This document shows positions 9,483 to 18,257 of a DNA stretch of 39,519 bases, one piece after another (within the stretch, counting starts at the first letter, position 1; each line of letters begins with the position of its first letter). Source of the stretch: a virus; IMG/VR virus record IMGVR_UViG_3300017613_000438, positions 1 through 39,519 of that record. One strand, written 5' to 3'. The notes under the pieces are model-generated. The model did not search any database and was not told the DNA's origin. It saw only the letters and a program-made list of their open reading frames with translations. The position numbers were made by a program, and so were the translations under genes.

Positions 9483-10570
9483 TTAACTGTGCTCGCTGGT
9501 GCTGCTATTCTATCTAAATTAGGCAGTTCTGGTTCTCCGCCATAATTTTTTGCGTTTCCATTTGTTTCGGGACTAATTTTAGCTCTACAATCTCCTGTAT
9601 AAGCTGAGCCCTTAGTATCCGAAGGCATCTTCAATATATGATTACAGCCAAGACTAACTTTAAAAGTGTTGCCTACTTCTATTGTTTTAATTGATTGTTG
9701 TTTAGTAGTAAAAACGCCAGCATTCGTCGAATCTTTTATATCTAATTTTTGCCCTATATTTGGACCAGTTAACCATTCCAAAACACCAAACTTATACCAA
9801 GAATTAGCTTCCGTAAAAGTTGTGTCTGTAAAAATGTAAGAAGAAGTTATACTAGTCACATCACCATATTTTGTATAAGCTGCATATGTTTTCCATGCGA
9901 CGCCATCTGTTTCAGTGGTTGTACCACCAGGTGTAGTATTCCAGGTGGGTTCGCCTTCTGTGTCGTTTGAAGTTCCTGCGGTAGTACAAATATATCTGTT
10001 GTCATCAGCGGTCGTTGGAGAAACTATATCCCCTTCTGCGTAGACCGTACTGGCTAACCAAACATCTGGCTCAAGTATAACACCACAATTTTCATCGCCT
10101 AAAATATAACGACAATAGCGTGAATGCTTACTACCATATTTTTGACTTAGCTTAACTGTTAGCGATCTAAACTCGGCTACAAATGTTGCTTCTAAAACAG
10201 TAATTTCGCCTATTGTGCCATAGTCTAATTTCATATCTCCCCAAGCTAAATTTGGTGGAGATACAAGGAATATCCAGACTTTAGCATTTCTAAATTTATC
10301 AGATAATAAGTCATCTTCTGTAATAGAAGAATCTTCCATAATACCAATGATGTCCATGTTATCAACTGCTAAACCTTCTTTCTGGTCTATAGCTGTTCTT
10401 TCATAACCACCTGCTGCTTTATATGTTGTGCCAGAATAATCAAAGCCAACAGGCCAATCAGTAAAACCAAAAATAGTTCCATCAACTCTTATTATCTTCC
10501 AACAAGTAGCTATAAACGGTACGCCGCTTTCAATTTCTGCTTTTAAATTTGCACTTATTGTTTTGCTCAT
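9479..10570 (-). CDS. Tail hub protein, DUF2163 family (GTA gp13-like), with inserted sugar-binding-like module
   Basis: The N-terminal half (about 1-165) and C-terminal end (about 240-363, finishing near NYGGEPELPNLD) follow the DUF2163/TIGR02218 pattern, the hub between distal tail protein and peptidase. Four cysteines (C153, C162, C309, C328) are placed as expected for the iron-sulfur site known in lambda gpL-type hubs; cluster binding is inferred. Residues about 169-233 (WLASTVYAEGD ... YICTTAGTS ... EPTW) form a chitin/carbohydrate-binding-like insertion directly after the second cysteine. The insertion explains why the protein is longer than typical homologues. The start overlaps the DUF2460 stop (ATGA). 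Confidence 0.82.
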   Translation of the reverse strand: MSKTISANLKAEIESGVPFIATCWKIIRVDGTIFGFTDWPVGFDYSGTTYKAAGGYERTAIDQKEGLAVDNMDIIGIMEDSSITEDDLLSDKFRNAKVWIFLVSPPNLAWGDMKLDYGTIGEITVLEATFVAEFRSLTVKLSQKYGSKHSRYCRYILGDENCGVILEPDVWLASTVYAEGDIVSPTTADDNRYICTTAGTSNDTEGEPTWNTTPGGTTTETDGVAWKTYAAYTKYGDVTSITSSYIFTDTTFTEANSWYKFGVLEWLTGPNIGQKLDIKDSTNAGVFTTKQQSIKTIEVGNTFKVSLGCNHILKMPSDTKGSAYTGDCRAKISPETNGNAKNYGGEPELPNLDRIAAPASTVK

Positions 10571-11205
10571 ACTCTTATCTCAATAACAGGAATTCGTGTA
10601 TTACTTATTAATGGTCCTTGTAAACTCATTGGTAATCTATCAATATCAAAACGACAAGGAACATGAAAGTGAAAACCAGCGGTTACTGTATCTGTAGCAG
10701 TAAGGGCACTAAAAGACATGACTCCAGTAATATAATTCATAGTAAAGCCAACACCTTCTGTTTGTGGCACACTATTAATTTCAACTATAACAGTACCATT
10801 TATTGGTTTAGTTATAGGTCTATATGTTATTTGACCTGCGGTATCATAAGCTTTAATTAAAGGAACTGACGTTTCGCCGCCAACAGCTGACGCAATTAAA
10901 GTTTGATCAGTTGCTGATATTGTATCAGTAATATCGCAAGATTTATGATCCATAGGATCTAGGTATTTAAAACCAAATGTTTTACCTAACATACTATGAA
11001 AAAACTTAATTACAATATAGCCTAATGCTGGAGTTTTAACACCATATTGTACTTCATAGAAATGTCTGGCATAAGGCCATCCAGGTATACGTTGTTCGTG
11101 ACCACTTTGTATGCCTTGTACAAAAGTCATAAACATTGGTCCGCCTACACTACCATTTGATATATCTGTAGGAAAAATTGCTGCATCTATAAAAGGAACG
11201 GCCAT
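10567..11205 (-). CDS. Distal tail protein, DUF2460 family (GTA gp12-like)
   Basis: 212 residues with the DUF2460/TIGR02217 signature: an N-terminal FPTDISNGSVGGPMFMT segment, then SGHEQRIPGWPYARHFYEVQYG, then FKYLDP, and a C-terminal FHFHVPCRFDIDRL. In gene transfer agents and related siphophages this protein forms the first ring after the tail tube. It lies between the tape measure and hub genes, as expected, with TAATG and ATGA overlaps on its two sides. The length is normal for the family. Confidence 0.88.
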   Translation of the reverse strand: MAVPFIDAAIFPTDISNGSVGGPMFMTFVQGIQSGHEQRIPGWPYARHFYEVQYGVKTPALGYIVIKFFHSMLGKTFGFKYLDPMDHKSCDITDTISATDQTLIASAVGGETSVPLIKAYDTAGQITYRPITKPINGTVIVEINSVPQTEGVGFTMNYITGVMSFSALTATDTVTAGFHFHVPCRFDIDRLPMSLQGPLISNTRIPVIEIRV

Positions 11206-14200
11206 TACATATTTCTCCCAGCCCTTTGAACCATTGATCTAAGCTGCACTTCCATTTGTCCCCTTGACGCATTAAAACTATCTGCGTTAGGTGTTGTTAC
11301 ATTAAAATTAACAATTGTAGTTCCTCCACTTTCTATATTTGGCGTAAAGGTTCCTTTCTTTGTAGGTGGTGTTACATTAATATTTTCTCCCGGTGTTGCT
11401 CTAAATGCAACTATTTGGGAATCTGTACCGCCTGTGCCACCAACATCAAAATTACCACCATAAGCTAAACCTGGTAAATTTACAAAACCTCCACCCATCG
11501 CCATTGTACCTGGACCACCTAAGCCACTACTTGCTAAGCCACCAATAGCAGGCATAGCAGGTGCAGCACCAAATAAGGCAGAACCAAATCCTGAGCCAAG
11601 GAAAGAATCAATTAAGCCACCCCCACCTCCAGGACCCATAATATATTTAGTAAGATTAGTAGCAATAGCTTCTGCTACCATTCTATTCAGCATAGACACA
11701 AAACTATCTGCTAAATTATCAAAGTTACCTTCCATGACTTCAAAGAAGAAATTAGAAAAGTTATCTTGCATTCCTTTTGCAAACTCTTCAGATAAAGCTT
11801 CCATTGATTTTAAGCCATTATCTGCATTGTCTACAATCTGTCGCCACTCATGTTTCATAACTTCTTTAATTTGTGCATTTGAAGCACCAACCGCTTCTAG
11901 TGCTGGTACTACTTCTTCTAGTCTTAAACGAAACTTTTGCTCTAATGAAATAGTCGTAGATAAAAGTTTATGTCCTTCTTGCATTAAAGCTTTTTTCTTT
12001 TCTGTTGCTTCACGTCCTGCTTCAACAGCTGCTACTCTTAACCGCTCTTGATCTTTAAGCAAATTCATATTTTGAGATAAAGCAGCAACAGTTTGAATCT
12101 GTTCGCGCATTGCTGCGACTTGATTGCGTTGGGCTTGTGTTACAGCTTTAGTTTCTAACTCTACTGCCTTTTGTTCTAAAGCTTGAATTTTAAATTGAGT
12201 ATTTAATGTATCTAAAGCTAAACCAGTTTTACCGAAAGCTTGGGCTTGCTGCTCTAACTTAAGGATAGTACTCGCAATAGATTTAGCAGCAGAACTATGA
12301 CCAGTATCAAAAGCTTTTAAAGAAGAAACATAAGCTTTATTGCTTGCTGTACGTCTTATAATTTGTTTTTCTAATTTTTCTTGTTCATTTAATATATTAT
12401 TAGGCTCTGCTGATGCTACGCCCAACTCCAAGAAATTTTTATTGCGTAGAACTTCAAATTTATGTGATATTAATTTGATATCTCGCTCGACATCATTCAT
12501 GCCTATTGTGTTAAGTTTAATGTTCAATTCGGTTAGTTTAGCCTTATCGACTAAATCTTGAACAATTTTTTCTATTAATTCAAATTGTTGTCTTGCTAAA
12601 GCCGCTGCCGCGTCTACTTCATGTACTTGACCTATTAAGTCATCTGTGCTTAATGAAGTTTGTTCTAATGCAACATTAATTTCATGTAATTCTCTATTTA
12701 ACTTTCTCGCATGGGGTGTAACGTGCCCAGCTATTCCATTTATTTCATCCCAGACAGTATACTGATCAGCCATATAATCAGCACTCTCTTTTAATATTGC
12801 TTTACGTTCAATAAGCTTATCATTTTGAACTTTAACATCTGCTGCTTTAGTGGCAATTTCTGTTTGGCCTATATCAGCCATTGTAGTAATAACTTCTTCT
12901 AATCTTGTATTAAAAGCATCTGCTCTTTCTGAAGCTTCTTTAAATGTCTTATTTATTTCAGCATTAAGTCTCGTTGCTTCTTCCGTACCATCATTATAAA
13001 CATAAATTGCGGTTGCTGCTGCGGTTATAGCAGCAATTGCGGCTGTCCAAGGATTCAGTGCTGCTAATACAATTAAGCGCATCAATAAATAGTCAACTCG
13101 GAAAGCTAGTGCTTTAAATCCTTTTTTCAGCATATTTATTGCTTTCATTAAGCCACCTGCGCCTAACAAACCTACTAATGGTTTTAACTTGTCGCCTAAA
13201 GTAATAAACGGAGCAGCAAAGCTTTTCAATCCTTTTTTAACCCATTGAAATGCCTTGCCTAAAGCTGCAAATGCACCACCAAGTCCCGCTGTTCCTATTG
13301 TACCAAGCATAGCCATGCCAGCCACATTAGCAAAATCAAAACTTTCTTTTAATTTATTTAGGCCATCAGAAGCAGATGTAGACGCATCTGCTATTGCTGT
13401 TGTAGAATCAGTGACAGATTGAAAAGTGTCACTGACCATTGTTGCTGTTGAAGTTACTCCTTCTAAACTTGAGCTTAATTTCTCTATTTCTGTGCCTAGC
13501 AAATCTGTGGCGGGCAACCATTCGGCAAAGGCTCTTACCCATTCAGCTACCATGTCTAAACCTTTACCTAATACATTACCTACAACATGGCCTATCTTCA
13601 TACCAAGTTGTGTCCAAGCATTAGTAAAGTTTTCTAATGAAGCACTAAACTTCTTTAATGCAGTCGGTAATAAACCGATAGTACGCTCTCGTAATAACTT
13701 ACCTAAATTTTCTACTAACTCAATTGAAACAACATTACCATTAGAAACTTCTTTTATAAACTTACCTAATTCATCTTTACCATAGCCCATTGCTTGAGCT
13801 GCTAAGTTCAAAGCACCAGGAATATGCTCACCAAGCTGTCTACGGAGTTCTTCCATCGACACTCGACCTTTGGATATCATCTGCTCTAAAGCAAGGAACA
13901 TACCTGAAGTACGTTGCTGATTTAAATTAAGAACACGAGCAGCAATAGCAAAGCTCTCAAATGTATGTGTTGCTTTTTGTACTGACAGTCCAGCTATTGT
14001 CGCAGAGTTAGTAAACTTAGAATATTCTTTAGTAACAGCTGCTATTGACAGTTTTAATCTAACCGCAATGTCAATTGATGTATTTAATAGTTTTGCCGCT
14101 TCACCTTGTGATCCTGTTACAAGTTGTAAGGCATTTCTAAAACCTAACATATCACTTGCTAATTGAGGTGTATGTTTTAAGAATTGAACAAAAGTTGAAA

Positions 14201-15197
14201 CTAGCCCACCAATAACACCTGTTAGTCCTCTTGCTGCTGCTTGAAATAGGTTAGCAACAGAAACACCTTCTTTCATGTTCTGTTTAGCTAATCGCCATGC
14301 TGCGCCTAATTTATTAACTTGACCGGCTTGATTTAGTGCGGCTATACCTAACCGTTTACTACTGTCTGCTAACTTAACACCAGTACGCAAAGCTTCCTGA
14401 TCTACTTTAGTTTTATTCTTTCTGGCTAGTTCTGCCCTTTTAGTAGCTGCGGCTTGTTCTTTCATCGCCGCGGATACAGCTTTGCTCCCGCCTAAAGAAG
14501 CAGTAGAAGAAAGAGATGCGGCACTAGTTCGTTGTAAATTCTTGTACAGCTGCTGTATACTTTTTAATTTGTTGAGCGAATCTTGTGCTTGAACTGAACT
14601 ATTTAATTTGGTCCAGAAATTCTGTTGAACTTGCTCTTGTCTTTTTAGTGACTCTCTTTCCGCACGTGCGAATTCTTCACGAGCTCTATGTCTATTTTGT
14701 AGCTGTGTCTGTTGCTTGGCCAGATTTTGTTTTCGTATACTTTCGAGAGAAGCACTATGTCGTCTTAAAGCTTCTTGTTCTTTTTGATATTGTTTTTGAA
14801 TCTTACTATAGTAATCAGCTCTTGTCTTTTCAAAATCACCTTTTGGAACAAAACTTGTTTTAAGGCCTTTTGAAGAAAAGTCTAAGCCACTACTTGTTTT
14901 AAGTAAGGAAGTCTGTAATTTATTAACTTCAGAAGTAAGAGCTTTAATATCATTTTTAAGAGTTTTACCTCCTTTACTCGACATGCTAGTAACATGCGCA
15001 AAGCCTAAACCAACTTTCTCAATATTCTCTCTAAGCTTCTCAGAGGAAGATTTAAAGTCAGTTGCCCAGTCTATCCCAGACTTACGCATCTGGGTCATAA
15101 CAGTATCGACTGTAGTTAGTTGTCGACTTAGATCACGTAAACCTTGTTCAGCTCTAAGCTTATCGATTTCTACGCTTACTTTGATTTGATCTGTCAT
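11205..15197 (-). CDS. Tail tape measure protein
   Basis: 1330 residues; sets tail length and is ejected during DNA entry. The N-terminal third is Lys/Arg/Glu/Gln-rich and predicted helical or coiled-coil (about 1-290). Next comes a tape-measure domain (about 330-520) with GEHIPGALNLAAQAMGYGKDEL, the most recognisable block. A hydrophobic Ala-rich segment lies near 700-735 (LNPWTAAIAAITAAATAIYV). More coiled-coil follows to about 1200, then a Gly-rich C-terminus (GGGGG ... GGTGGTDSQIVAF) like lambda-group tape measures. By the common rule of about 0.15 nm per residue the tail would be near 200 nm (inference). ATG has AGGA 8 bases upstream. It overlaps the end of the second chaperone frame by 38 bases. 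Confidence 0.93.
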   Translation of the reverse strand: MTDQIKVSVEIDKLRAEQGLRDLSRQLTTVDTVMTQMRKSGIDWATDFKSSSEKLRENIEKVGLGFAHVTSMSSKGGKTLKNDIKALTSEVNKLQTSLLKTSSGLDFSSKGLKTSFVPKGDFEKTRADYYSKIQKQYQKEQEALRRHSASLESIRKQNLAKQQTQLQNRHRAREEFARAERESLKRQEQVQQNFWTKLNSSVQAQDSLNKLKSIQQLYKNLQRTSAASLSSTASLGGSKAVSAAMKEQAAATKRAELARKNKTKVDQEALRTGVKLADSSKRLGIAALNQAGQVNKLGAAWRLAKQNMKEGVSVANLFQAAARGLTGVIGGLVSTFVQFLKHTPQLASDMLGFRNALQLVTGSQGEAAKLLNTSIDIAVRLKLSIAAVTKEYSKFTNSATIAGLSVQKATHTFESFAIAARVLNLNQQRTSGMFLALEQMISKGRVSMEELRRQLGEHIPGALNLAAQAMGYGKDELGKFIKEVSNGNVVSIELVENLGKLLRERTIGLLPTALKKFSASLENFTNAWTQLGMKIGHVVGNVLGKGLDMVAEWVRAFAEWLPATDLLGTEIEKLSSSLEGVTSTATMVSDTFQSVTDSTTAIADASTSASDGLNKLKESFDFANVAGMAMLGTIGTAGLGGAFAALGKAFQWVKKGLKSFAAPFITLGDKLKPLVGLLGAGGLMKAINMLKKGFKALAFRVDYLLMRLIVLAALNPWTAAIAAITAAATAIYVYNDGTEEATRLNAEINKTFKEASERADAFNTRLEEVITTMADIGQTEIATKAADVKVQNDKLIERKAILKESADYMADQYTVWDEINGIAGHVTPHARKLNRELHEINVALEQTSLSTDDLIGQVHEVDAAAALARQQFELIEKIVQDLVDKAKLTELNIKLNTIGMNDVERDIKLISHKFEVLRNKNFLELGVASAEPNNILNEQEKLEKQIIRRTASNKAYVSSLKAFDTGHSSAAKSIASTILKLEQQAQAFGKTGLALDTLNTQFKIQALEQKAVELETKAVTQAQRNQVAAMREQIQTVAALSQNMNLLKDQERLRVAAVEAGREATEKKKALMQEGHKLLSTTISLEQKFRLRLEEVVPALEAVGASNAQIKEVMKHEWRQIVDNADNGLKSMEALSEEFAKGMQDNFSNFFFEVMEGNFDNLADSFVSMLNRMVAEAIATNLTKYIMGPGGGGGLIDSFLGSGFGSALFGAAPAMPAIGGLASSGLGGPGTMAMGGGFVNLPGLAYGGNFDVGGTGGTDSQIVAFRATPGENINVTPPTKKGTFTPNIESGGTTIVNFNVTTPNADSFNASRGQMEVQLRSMVQRAGRNM

Positions 15198-15498
15198 GTT
15201 TTTTCCTAAGCTTTGATTGATACTTCAACATAGCCTCATCCATCGCTACGATGATTCTAACAAATTGATCTAATGCACACATAAGATCAAAATAATCAGA
15301 GAAGATCAACATCTCTGATACAGGGATCATGCCTTGGGGCTGTCTCGACGATTCTAGCATTCTAAATGTATTTAGAAACCAAACTACAATCTCATCCCTC
15401 GCTGGACTCAAGTCATCCAGGGGAGAGGATAAACCTCTCTCCTGGCGACTTTTATAGAATTTGATATCCTTACCATATTCTAAGTTCCATTCAAGCAG
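15160..15498 (-). CDS. Second tail assembly chaperone frame, lacking a normal start (GT-like)
   Basis: The first conventional start-like codon is TTG at 15411, but the frame is open and protein-like far upstream (LLEWNLEYGKDIKFYKSRQE...), back to a TGA at 15528-15526. There is no ATG, GTG or TTG before 15411. The frame lies -1 to the upstream chaperone and overlaps its end. Two routes fit: a -1 frameshift near AAAG at 15513-15510, giving a G-GT-like fusion as in lambda, or start at CTG 15498, which is 8 bases after AAAGGAG. Coordinates here use the CTG. The product of about 112 residues is helical with a very basic C-terminus. Position between chaperone and tape measure is the classical place for this gene. 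Confidence 0.72.
   Translation of the reverse strand: MLEWNLEYGKDIKFYKSRQERGLSSPLDDLSPARDEIVVWFLNTFRMLESSRQPQGMIPVSEMLIFSDYFDLMCALDQFVRIIVAMDEAMLKYQSKLRKKHDRSNQSKRRNR
15419..15442. other. Stem-loop inside the second chaperone frame
   Basis: On the minus strand an 11-12 base stem (with one G-T pair) closes a short A/T loop around 15429-15433. It looks like an intergenic terminator at first sight, but the open -1 frame runs through it (QERGLSSPLDD). It lies about 70 bases downstream of the candidate frameshift point, rather far for a standard stimulatory structure. There is no T run on the minus side. Confidence 0.5.
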
Positions 15499-15503
15499 CC
15501 GTA

Positions 15504-15884
15504 TTACTCCTTTGTGATTTGTTCCTCATCTTCTTCAAGGTAGTTATTAATATCATTTGCAAAATCAGTAATAAAATCACGGCAGTCAGAATCATTTAGT
15601 AATAACTCAACTGCGTTCTCTTTCGTATATGCTACGTTGCCCGGAAATGTATCTTTATTCCAACCTAGTAAAATTCCTTCAGCTAATGCTTCACAAAGAA
15701 GACGATCGCTAGTATCATCGTCTAAAGTATTATTTTCAACTTCTTTTTGATAAGGCTTAATTAACTGTCGAAATACATACTTATACTTACTATTATTCAT
15801 GCGTGCAACTAACAGTTCTACTCCGCGATATATAACTTTAGCGCCTAATTCTGCCTTATCGCCCACGGGTGTAATCTTTAACAT
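15504..15884 (-). CDS. Tail assembly chaperone (gpG-like)
   Basis: 126 residues, acidic, helical, with no enzymatic motif. It lies immediately after the tail tube gene and before the tape measure, the position of tail chaperones that coat the tape measure during assembly. The start MLKITPVGDKAEL (ATG 15884) is chosen over an upstream in-frame codon because GGAG lies about 10 bases before it. The C-terminus (EEDEEQITKE) ends in the overlap with the second chaperone frame. Identification is from context, not from a strong motif. Confidence 0.7.
   Translation of the reverse strand: MLKITPVGDKAELGAKVIYRGVELLVARMNNSKYKYVFRQLIKPYQKEVENNTLDDDTSDRLLCEALAEGILLGWNKDTFPGNVAYTKENAVELLLNDSDCRDFITDFANDINNYLEEDEEQITKE
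15507..15513 (-). promoter_or_regulatory. AAAGGAG: candidate frameshift site or Shine-Dalgarno for a CTG start
   Basis: This perfect ribosome-binding sequence sits in the last codons of the first chaperone (ACA AAG GAG TAA). The AAAG within it would allow a one-base backward slip on the AAG codon, entering the open -1 frame. Alternatively it is spaced 8 bases from CTG at 15498-15496. The preceding ACA codon re-pairs poorly after a slip, so this is not a classical heptamer. Confidence 0.45.
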
Positions 15885-15980
15885 TTTATTTTCTCTCCAA
15901 TTATTGGATGGCCTCACAACTCACAGTCGGATCTGGGAGGATGAATTGAGTGCATAGCCATTGCGTCCGAATTTAACTAA

Positions 15981-17156
15981 TTAAGCATCAATAAATGTGA
16001 ACTGAATCATTGTGTCAGTTGTAGCATCGCGTAATGCTCGTAAGGAACCACTTTCCATGAGGAAGTTATCTTTACCATCTACTGGTTCTGATAGTTCTTC
16101 AAATTTACATTTAGGCATATACATAACAATCTGATTGCCTGATGCATCTTCCAATGTGAATGCCACACTGAAGTCTGTAGCCTGCTTATATAAATTATAA
16201 ACAGTTGTATCTTCAAAGTACAGTTCAATATCGCCTGTAATTTGTAAACTAAACGGTACTAGATCAACAGCACCTAATGTACCAATTGCTTCTGCTTGGT
16301 TAATTTGATTGTCAATGGCTAAGTTAAGAGTTTTAAACTCAACGCCAGCTGGCAAACCTGTAATATCAATACTAGTAATGGAACTAACAGAATTCATAAT
16401 ATCGTAAGCAGGAACTGCGTCGACACTTTCACCAGAAATAGCGGTGGCAGTACCTTCAGATGTCATACCTACAACATTCATATCGCCATTAAGAATTGAG
16501 CCTGTCTCAAAATTAAATGACATTGTATTAATCATGCAACCACGATAGTAGAATAAAGCAACTGTTCCACCAGGCGCATTCATTTGCTTACGGAAACTAT
16601 AAGCCTCAGGTACTTCTGCGCCGTTTCTGATAGTTACTGCGTCGATATCAATTGCTGGCGTTGCACTTTCGTCTACTAAAGTTGCATCAACAATTAAAGA
16701 ACTGGCTCCAACTGTTACCACACGGAAGACACCGTTATTAGCTGGATCAGAGAAACCAGAAATGCGCACAAAGTTGCCTACGACAATACCTTCAGTAACA
16801 AAGTTTGTTGTAGACGATGTATACTCACTAGTTGCATTAACAGCAGCAATATCTGTAGCGGCGCTGACAGCGACAGTAACCGCGGCTGTGCCTTGTAATA
16901 AAGATGTTAACAGAGGTTTGTAAGGGGCATAACTCAATTCATATGCGCAATCACCTCCTACAGTTGAGTTGACTACTACAAGATCATCAGTTTGACGATC
17001 TGAGCGGATAACTTCAGATACAGCAGTATCGATTTGATCACCCAAACCTACACTGGTAATCGGAAGCCGTTGAAAAGTCGGGGTAGCAGGTGTTGTACCC
17101 CTTGTGACTTCAGCAATATATGCGAAGTCTACATAGTTAGTTGATGGGATTGCCAT
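15981..17156 (-). CDS. Major tail (tube) protein
   Basis: 391 residues, beta-rich, with the N-terminus YVDFAYIAEVTRGTTPATP characteristic of siphophage tube proteins of the Phage_tube_2 kind. The middle (about 90-180) looks like an inserted Ig-like domain (YTSSTTNFVTEGIVVGNFVR...). A conserved-looking YRGCMINTMSFNFETG segment follows, then QITGDIELYFED near the C-terminus. It lies between the tail terminator and chaperone genes, as expected. This gene is the best evidence that the virion has a long non-contractile tail; no sheath gene is seen. Confidence 0.85.
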   Translation of the reverse strand: MAIPSTNYVDFAYIAEVTRGTTPATPTFQRLPITSVGLGDQIDTAVSEVIRSDRQTDDLVVVNSTVGGDCAYELSYAPYKPLLTSLLQGTAAVTVAVSAATDIAAVNATSEYTSSTTNFVTEGIVVGNFVRISGFSDPANNGVFRVVTVGASSLIVDATLVDESATPAIDIDAVTIRNGAEVPEAYSFRKQMNAPGGTVALFYYRGCMINTMSFNFETGSILNGDMNVVGMTSEGTATAISGESVDAVPAYDIMNSVSSITSIDITGLPAGVEFKTLNLAIDNQINQAEAIGTLGAVDLVPFSLQITGDIELYFEDTTVYNLYKQATDFSVAFTLEDASGNQIVMYMPKCKFEELSEPVDGKDNFLMESGSLRALRDATTDTMIQFTFIDA

Positions 17157-17158
17157 TC

Positions 17159-17548
17159 TTAATTCCTCTCATGAGACCAATAATTAGTACGTACGTTTAG
17201 TTGAAACCAACCGTGACCTTCGTCACCTGTTCTCTGAACATCAGAGGCATAACATACAATGTCATCAAATTGCGTATTACTGAACATTGCGTCCAACATT
17301 TCAGCTAGTTCGTAAGCGCGGCCTGTTCCAGTAAGTTCTGGTGTAAAAACTTGTATCCAGAAAATACCGTAATGTATTTTAGATTTACCTAAGTTACTAT
17401 TAGTAGTAGTTGAAGGTATTAAGGTACATCTAATCCATTCTATTCCTCTAGTCGGGACATAATCATCATTATCCCAAGCAATATCTGTCTCAGTCCATGT
17501 AGCCATACGCTGACTGAATGAGTTATTTATTTCTGTCCAATTAGGCAT
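17159..17548 (-). CDS. Tail terminator protein (DUF4128/gp17-like)
   Basis: 129 residues with features of the tail-completion family: a short N-terminal helix, a WIRCTLIP strand, IFWIQVFTPELTGTGRAYELAEML with the Gly-x-Gly-then-helix pattern, and a C-terminal beta strand FQLNVRTNYW. It would cap the tail tube and join it to the neck. Its ATG overlaps the stop of the gp10-like gene by 8 bases, and the tube gene begins 2 bases after its stop. Confidence 0.75.
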   Translation of the reverse strand: MPNWTEINNSFSQRMATWTETDIAWDNDDYVPTRGIEWIRCTLIPSTTTNSNLGKSKIHYGIFWIQVFTPELTGTGRAYELAEMLDAMFSNTQFDDIVCYASDVQRTGDEGHGWFQLNVRTNYWSHERN

Positions 17549-17921
17549 AGCGAATAATCACTTTATCAATTGAAAGTTTAATAAAACCAGAAGGAGCTTG
17601 TTTAGATGAGCCCCCATCTAATTCTAAGATATAAGGAGCAGTATTGGCTATATACCATTTTGTCCAGTTTCTTATATATCTATCTAAATTAGGTAAAGGA
17701 GGATAGCCATAAGTACCGTCGGGAATTTCTTTAGTAAAAGGACTACCTGCTGATATTTTCCAACTATATCTTGCTTTACCAGTTTTAACTGGAGTTGTGT
17801 TAACTAATTCTGTCCATACATCAAGCATGAACTGTCTAGTTTTAACATTAACAATTTTACCTACATAATTGCCAACATCACCAAATGTTTTAGCATTTAA
17901 CTTCGGCATTGTAATGTCCAT
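17541..17921 (-). CDS. HK97 gp10-like neck/tail-completion protein
   Basis: 126 residues with the signature TPVKTGKARYSW (about 42-53) followed by a C-terminal APYILELDGGSSKQAPSGFI block, the pattern of HK97 gp10-family proteins encoded between head-closure and tail-terminator genes. Predicted structural role at the head-tail junction. An internal ATG (17909, MPKLNAK) is a possible alternative start and would shorten the 25-base overlap with the preceding gene. Confidence 0.8.
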   Translation of the reverse strand: MDITMPKLNAKTFGDVGNYVGKIVNVKTRQFMLDVWTELVNTTPVKTGKARYSWKISAGSPFTKEIPDGTYGYPPLPNLDRYIRNWTKWYIANTAPYILELDGGSSKQAPSGFIKLSIDKVIIRYA

Positions 17922-18256
17922 GCTGCATGTGCTGGATCTTGCCTGACTTTAATTATTGTATAGGTTATGTCAGAAGTTACAATGAATGCTTCCATAATAG
18001 GTATGACAGCTAATTCATGTTGCAAGATTGTGATTTTTGAATCTGTTGGGAGTACATTAGAGTCTCTAAATAGTTCTTTTTTAAATCGTCCAATAACACC
18101 TCTAGTAGAATAGTCTGTACTTGTTTCGCTTGTTGTATTTGTATTAGTGTCGATTGTACGATCAACAATCCTATAGGTAAATGAAGTTACAGCATCTGCT
18201 AAATCAGTATCAAATGCTTCTGCTAAATCTGTTTGTAAATCGTCTCGTAAGCCCAT
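17897..18256 (-). CDS. Probable head closure/stopper protein
   Basis: 119 residues, short N-terminal helix then beta strands (GVIGRFKKEL, SKITILQHELAVIP, ITYTIIKVRQDPAHAAWTLQC). This resembles small beta-barrel stoppers and fits the position between the connector and gp10-like genes. No motif fixes the family, so the call is mainly from gene order. ATG lies 1 base after the connector stop. Confidence 0.6.
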   Translation of the reverse strand: MGLRDDLQTDLAEAFDTDLADAVTSFTYRIVDRTIDTNTNTTSETSTDYSTRGVIGRFKKELFRDSNVLPTDSKITILQHELAVIPIMEAFIVTSDITYTIIKVRQDPAHAAWTLQCRS

Positions 18257-18257
18257 G

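Noticed and set aside
15160-15411. Chaperone gene starting at TTG 15411
   Set aside because: The frame upstream is open and protein-like for 29 or more codons, and the TTG has only a weak ribosome-binding site.
15419-15442. Intergenic terminator before the tape measure gene
   Set aside because: The -1 chaperone frame runs through the hairpin, and no T run follows on the minus strand.
15885-15980. Promoter or RNA gene in the 96-base gap after the tail tube gene
   Set aside because: No convincing -35/-10 pair, strong hairpin or tRNA-like fold was visible; only the chaperone ribosome-binding site is clear.
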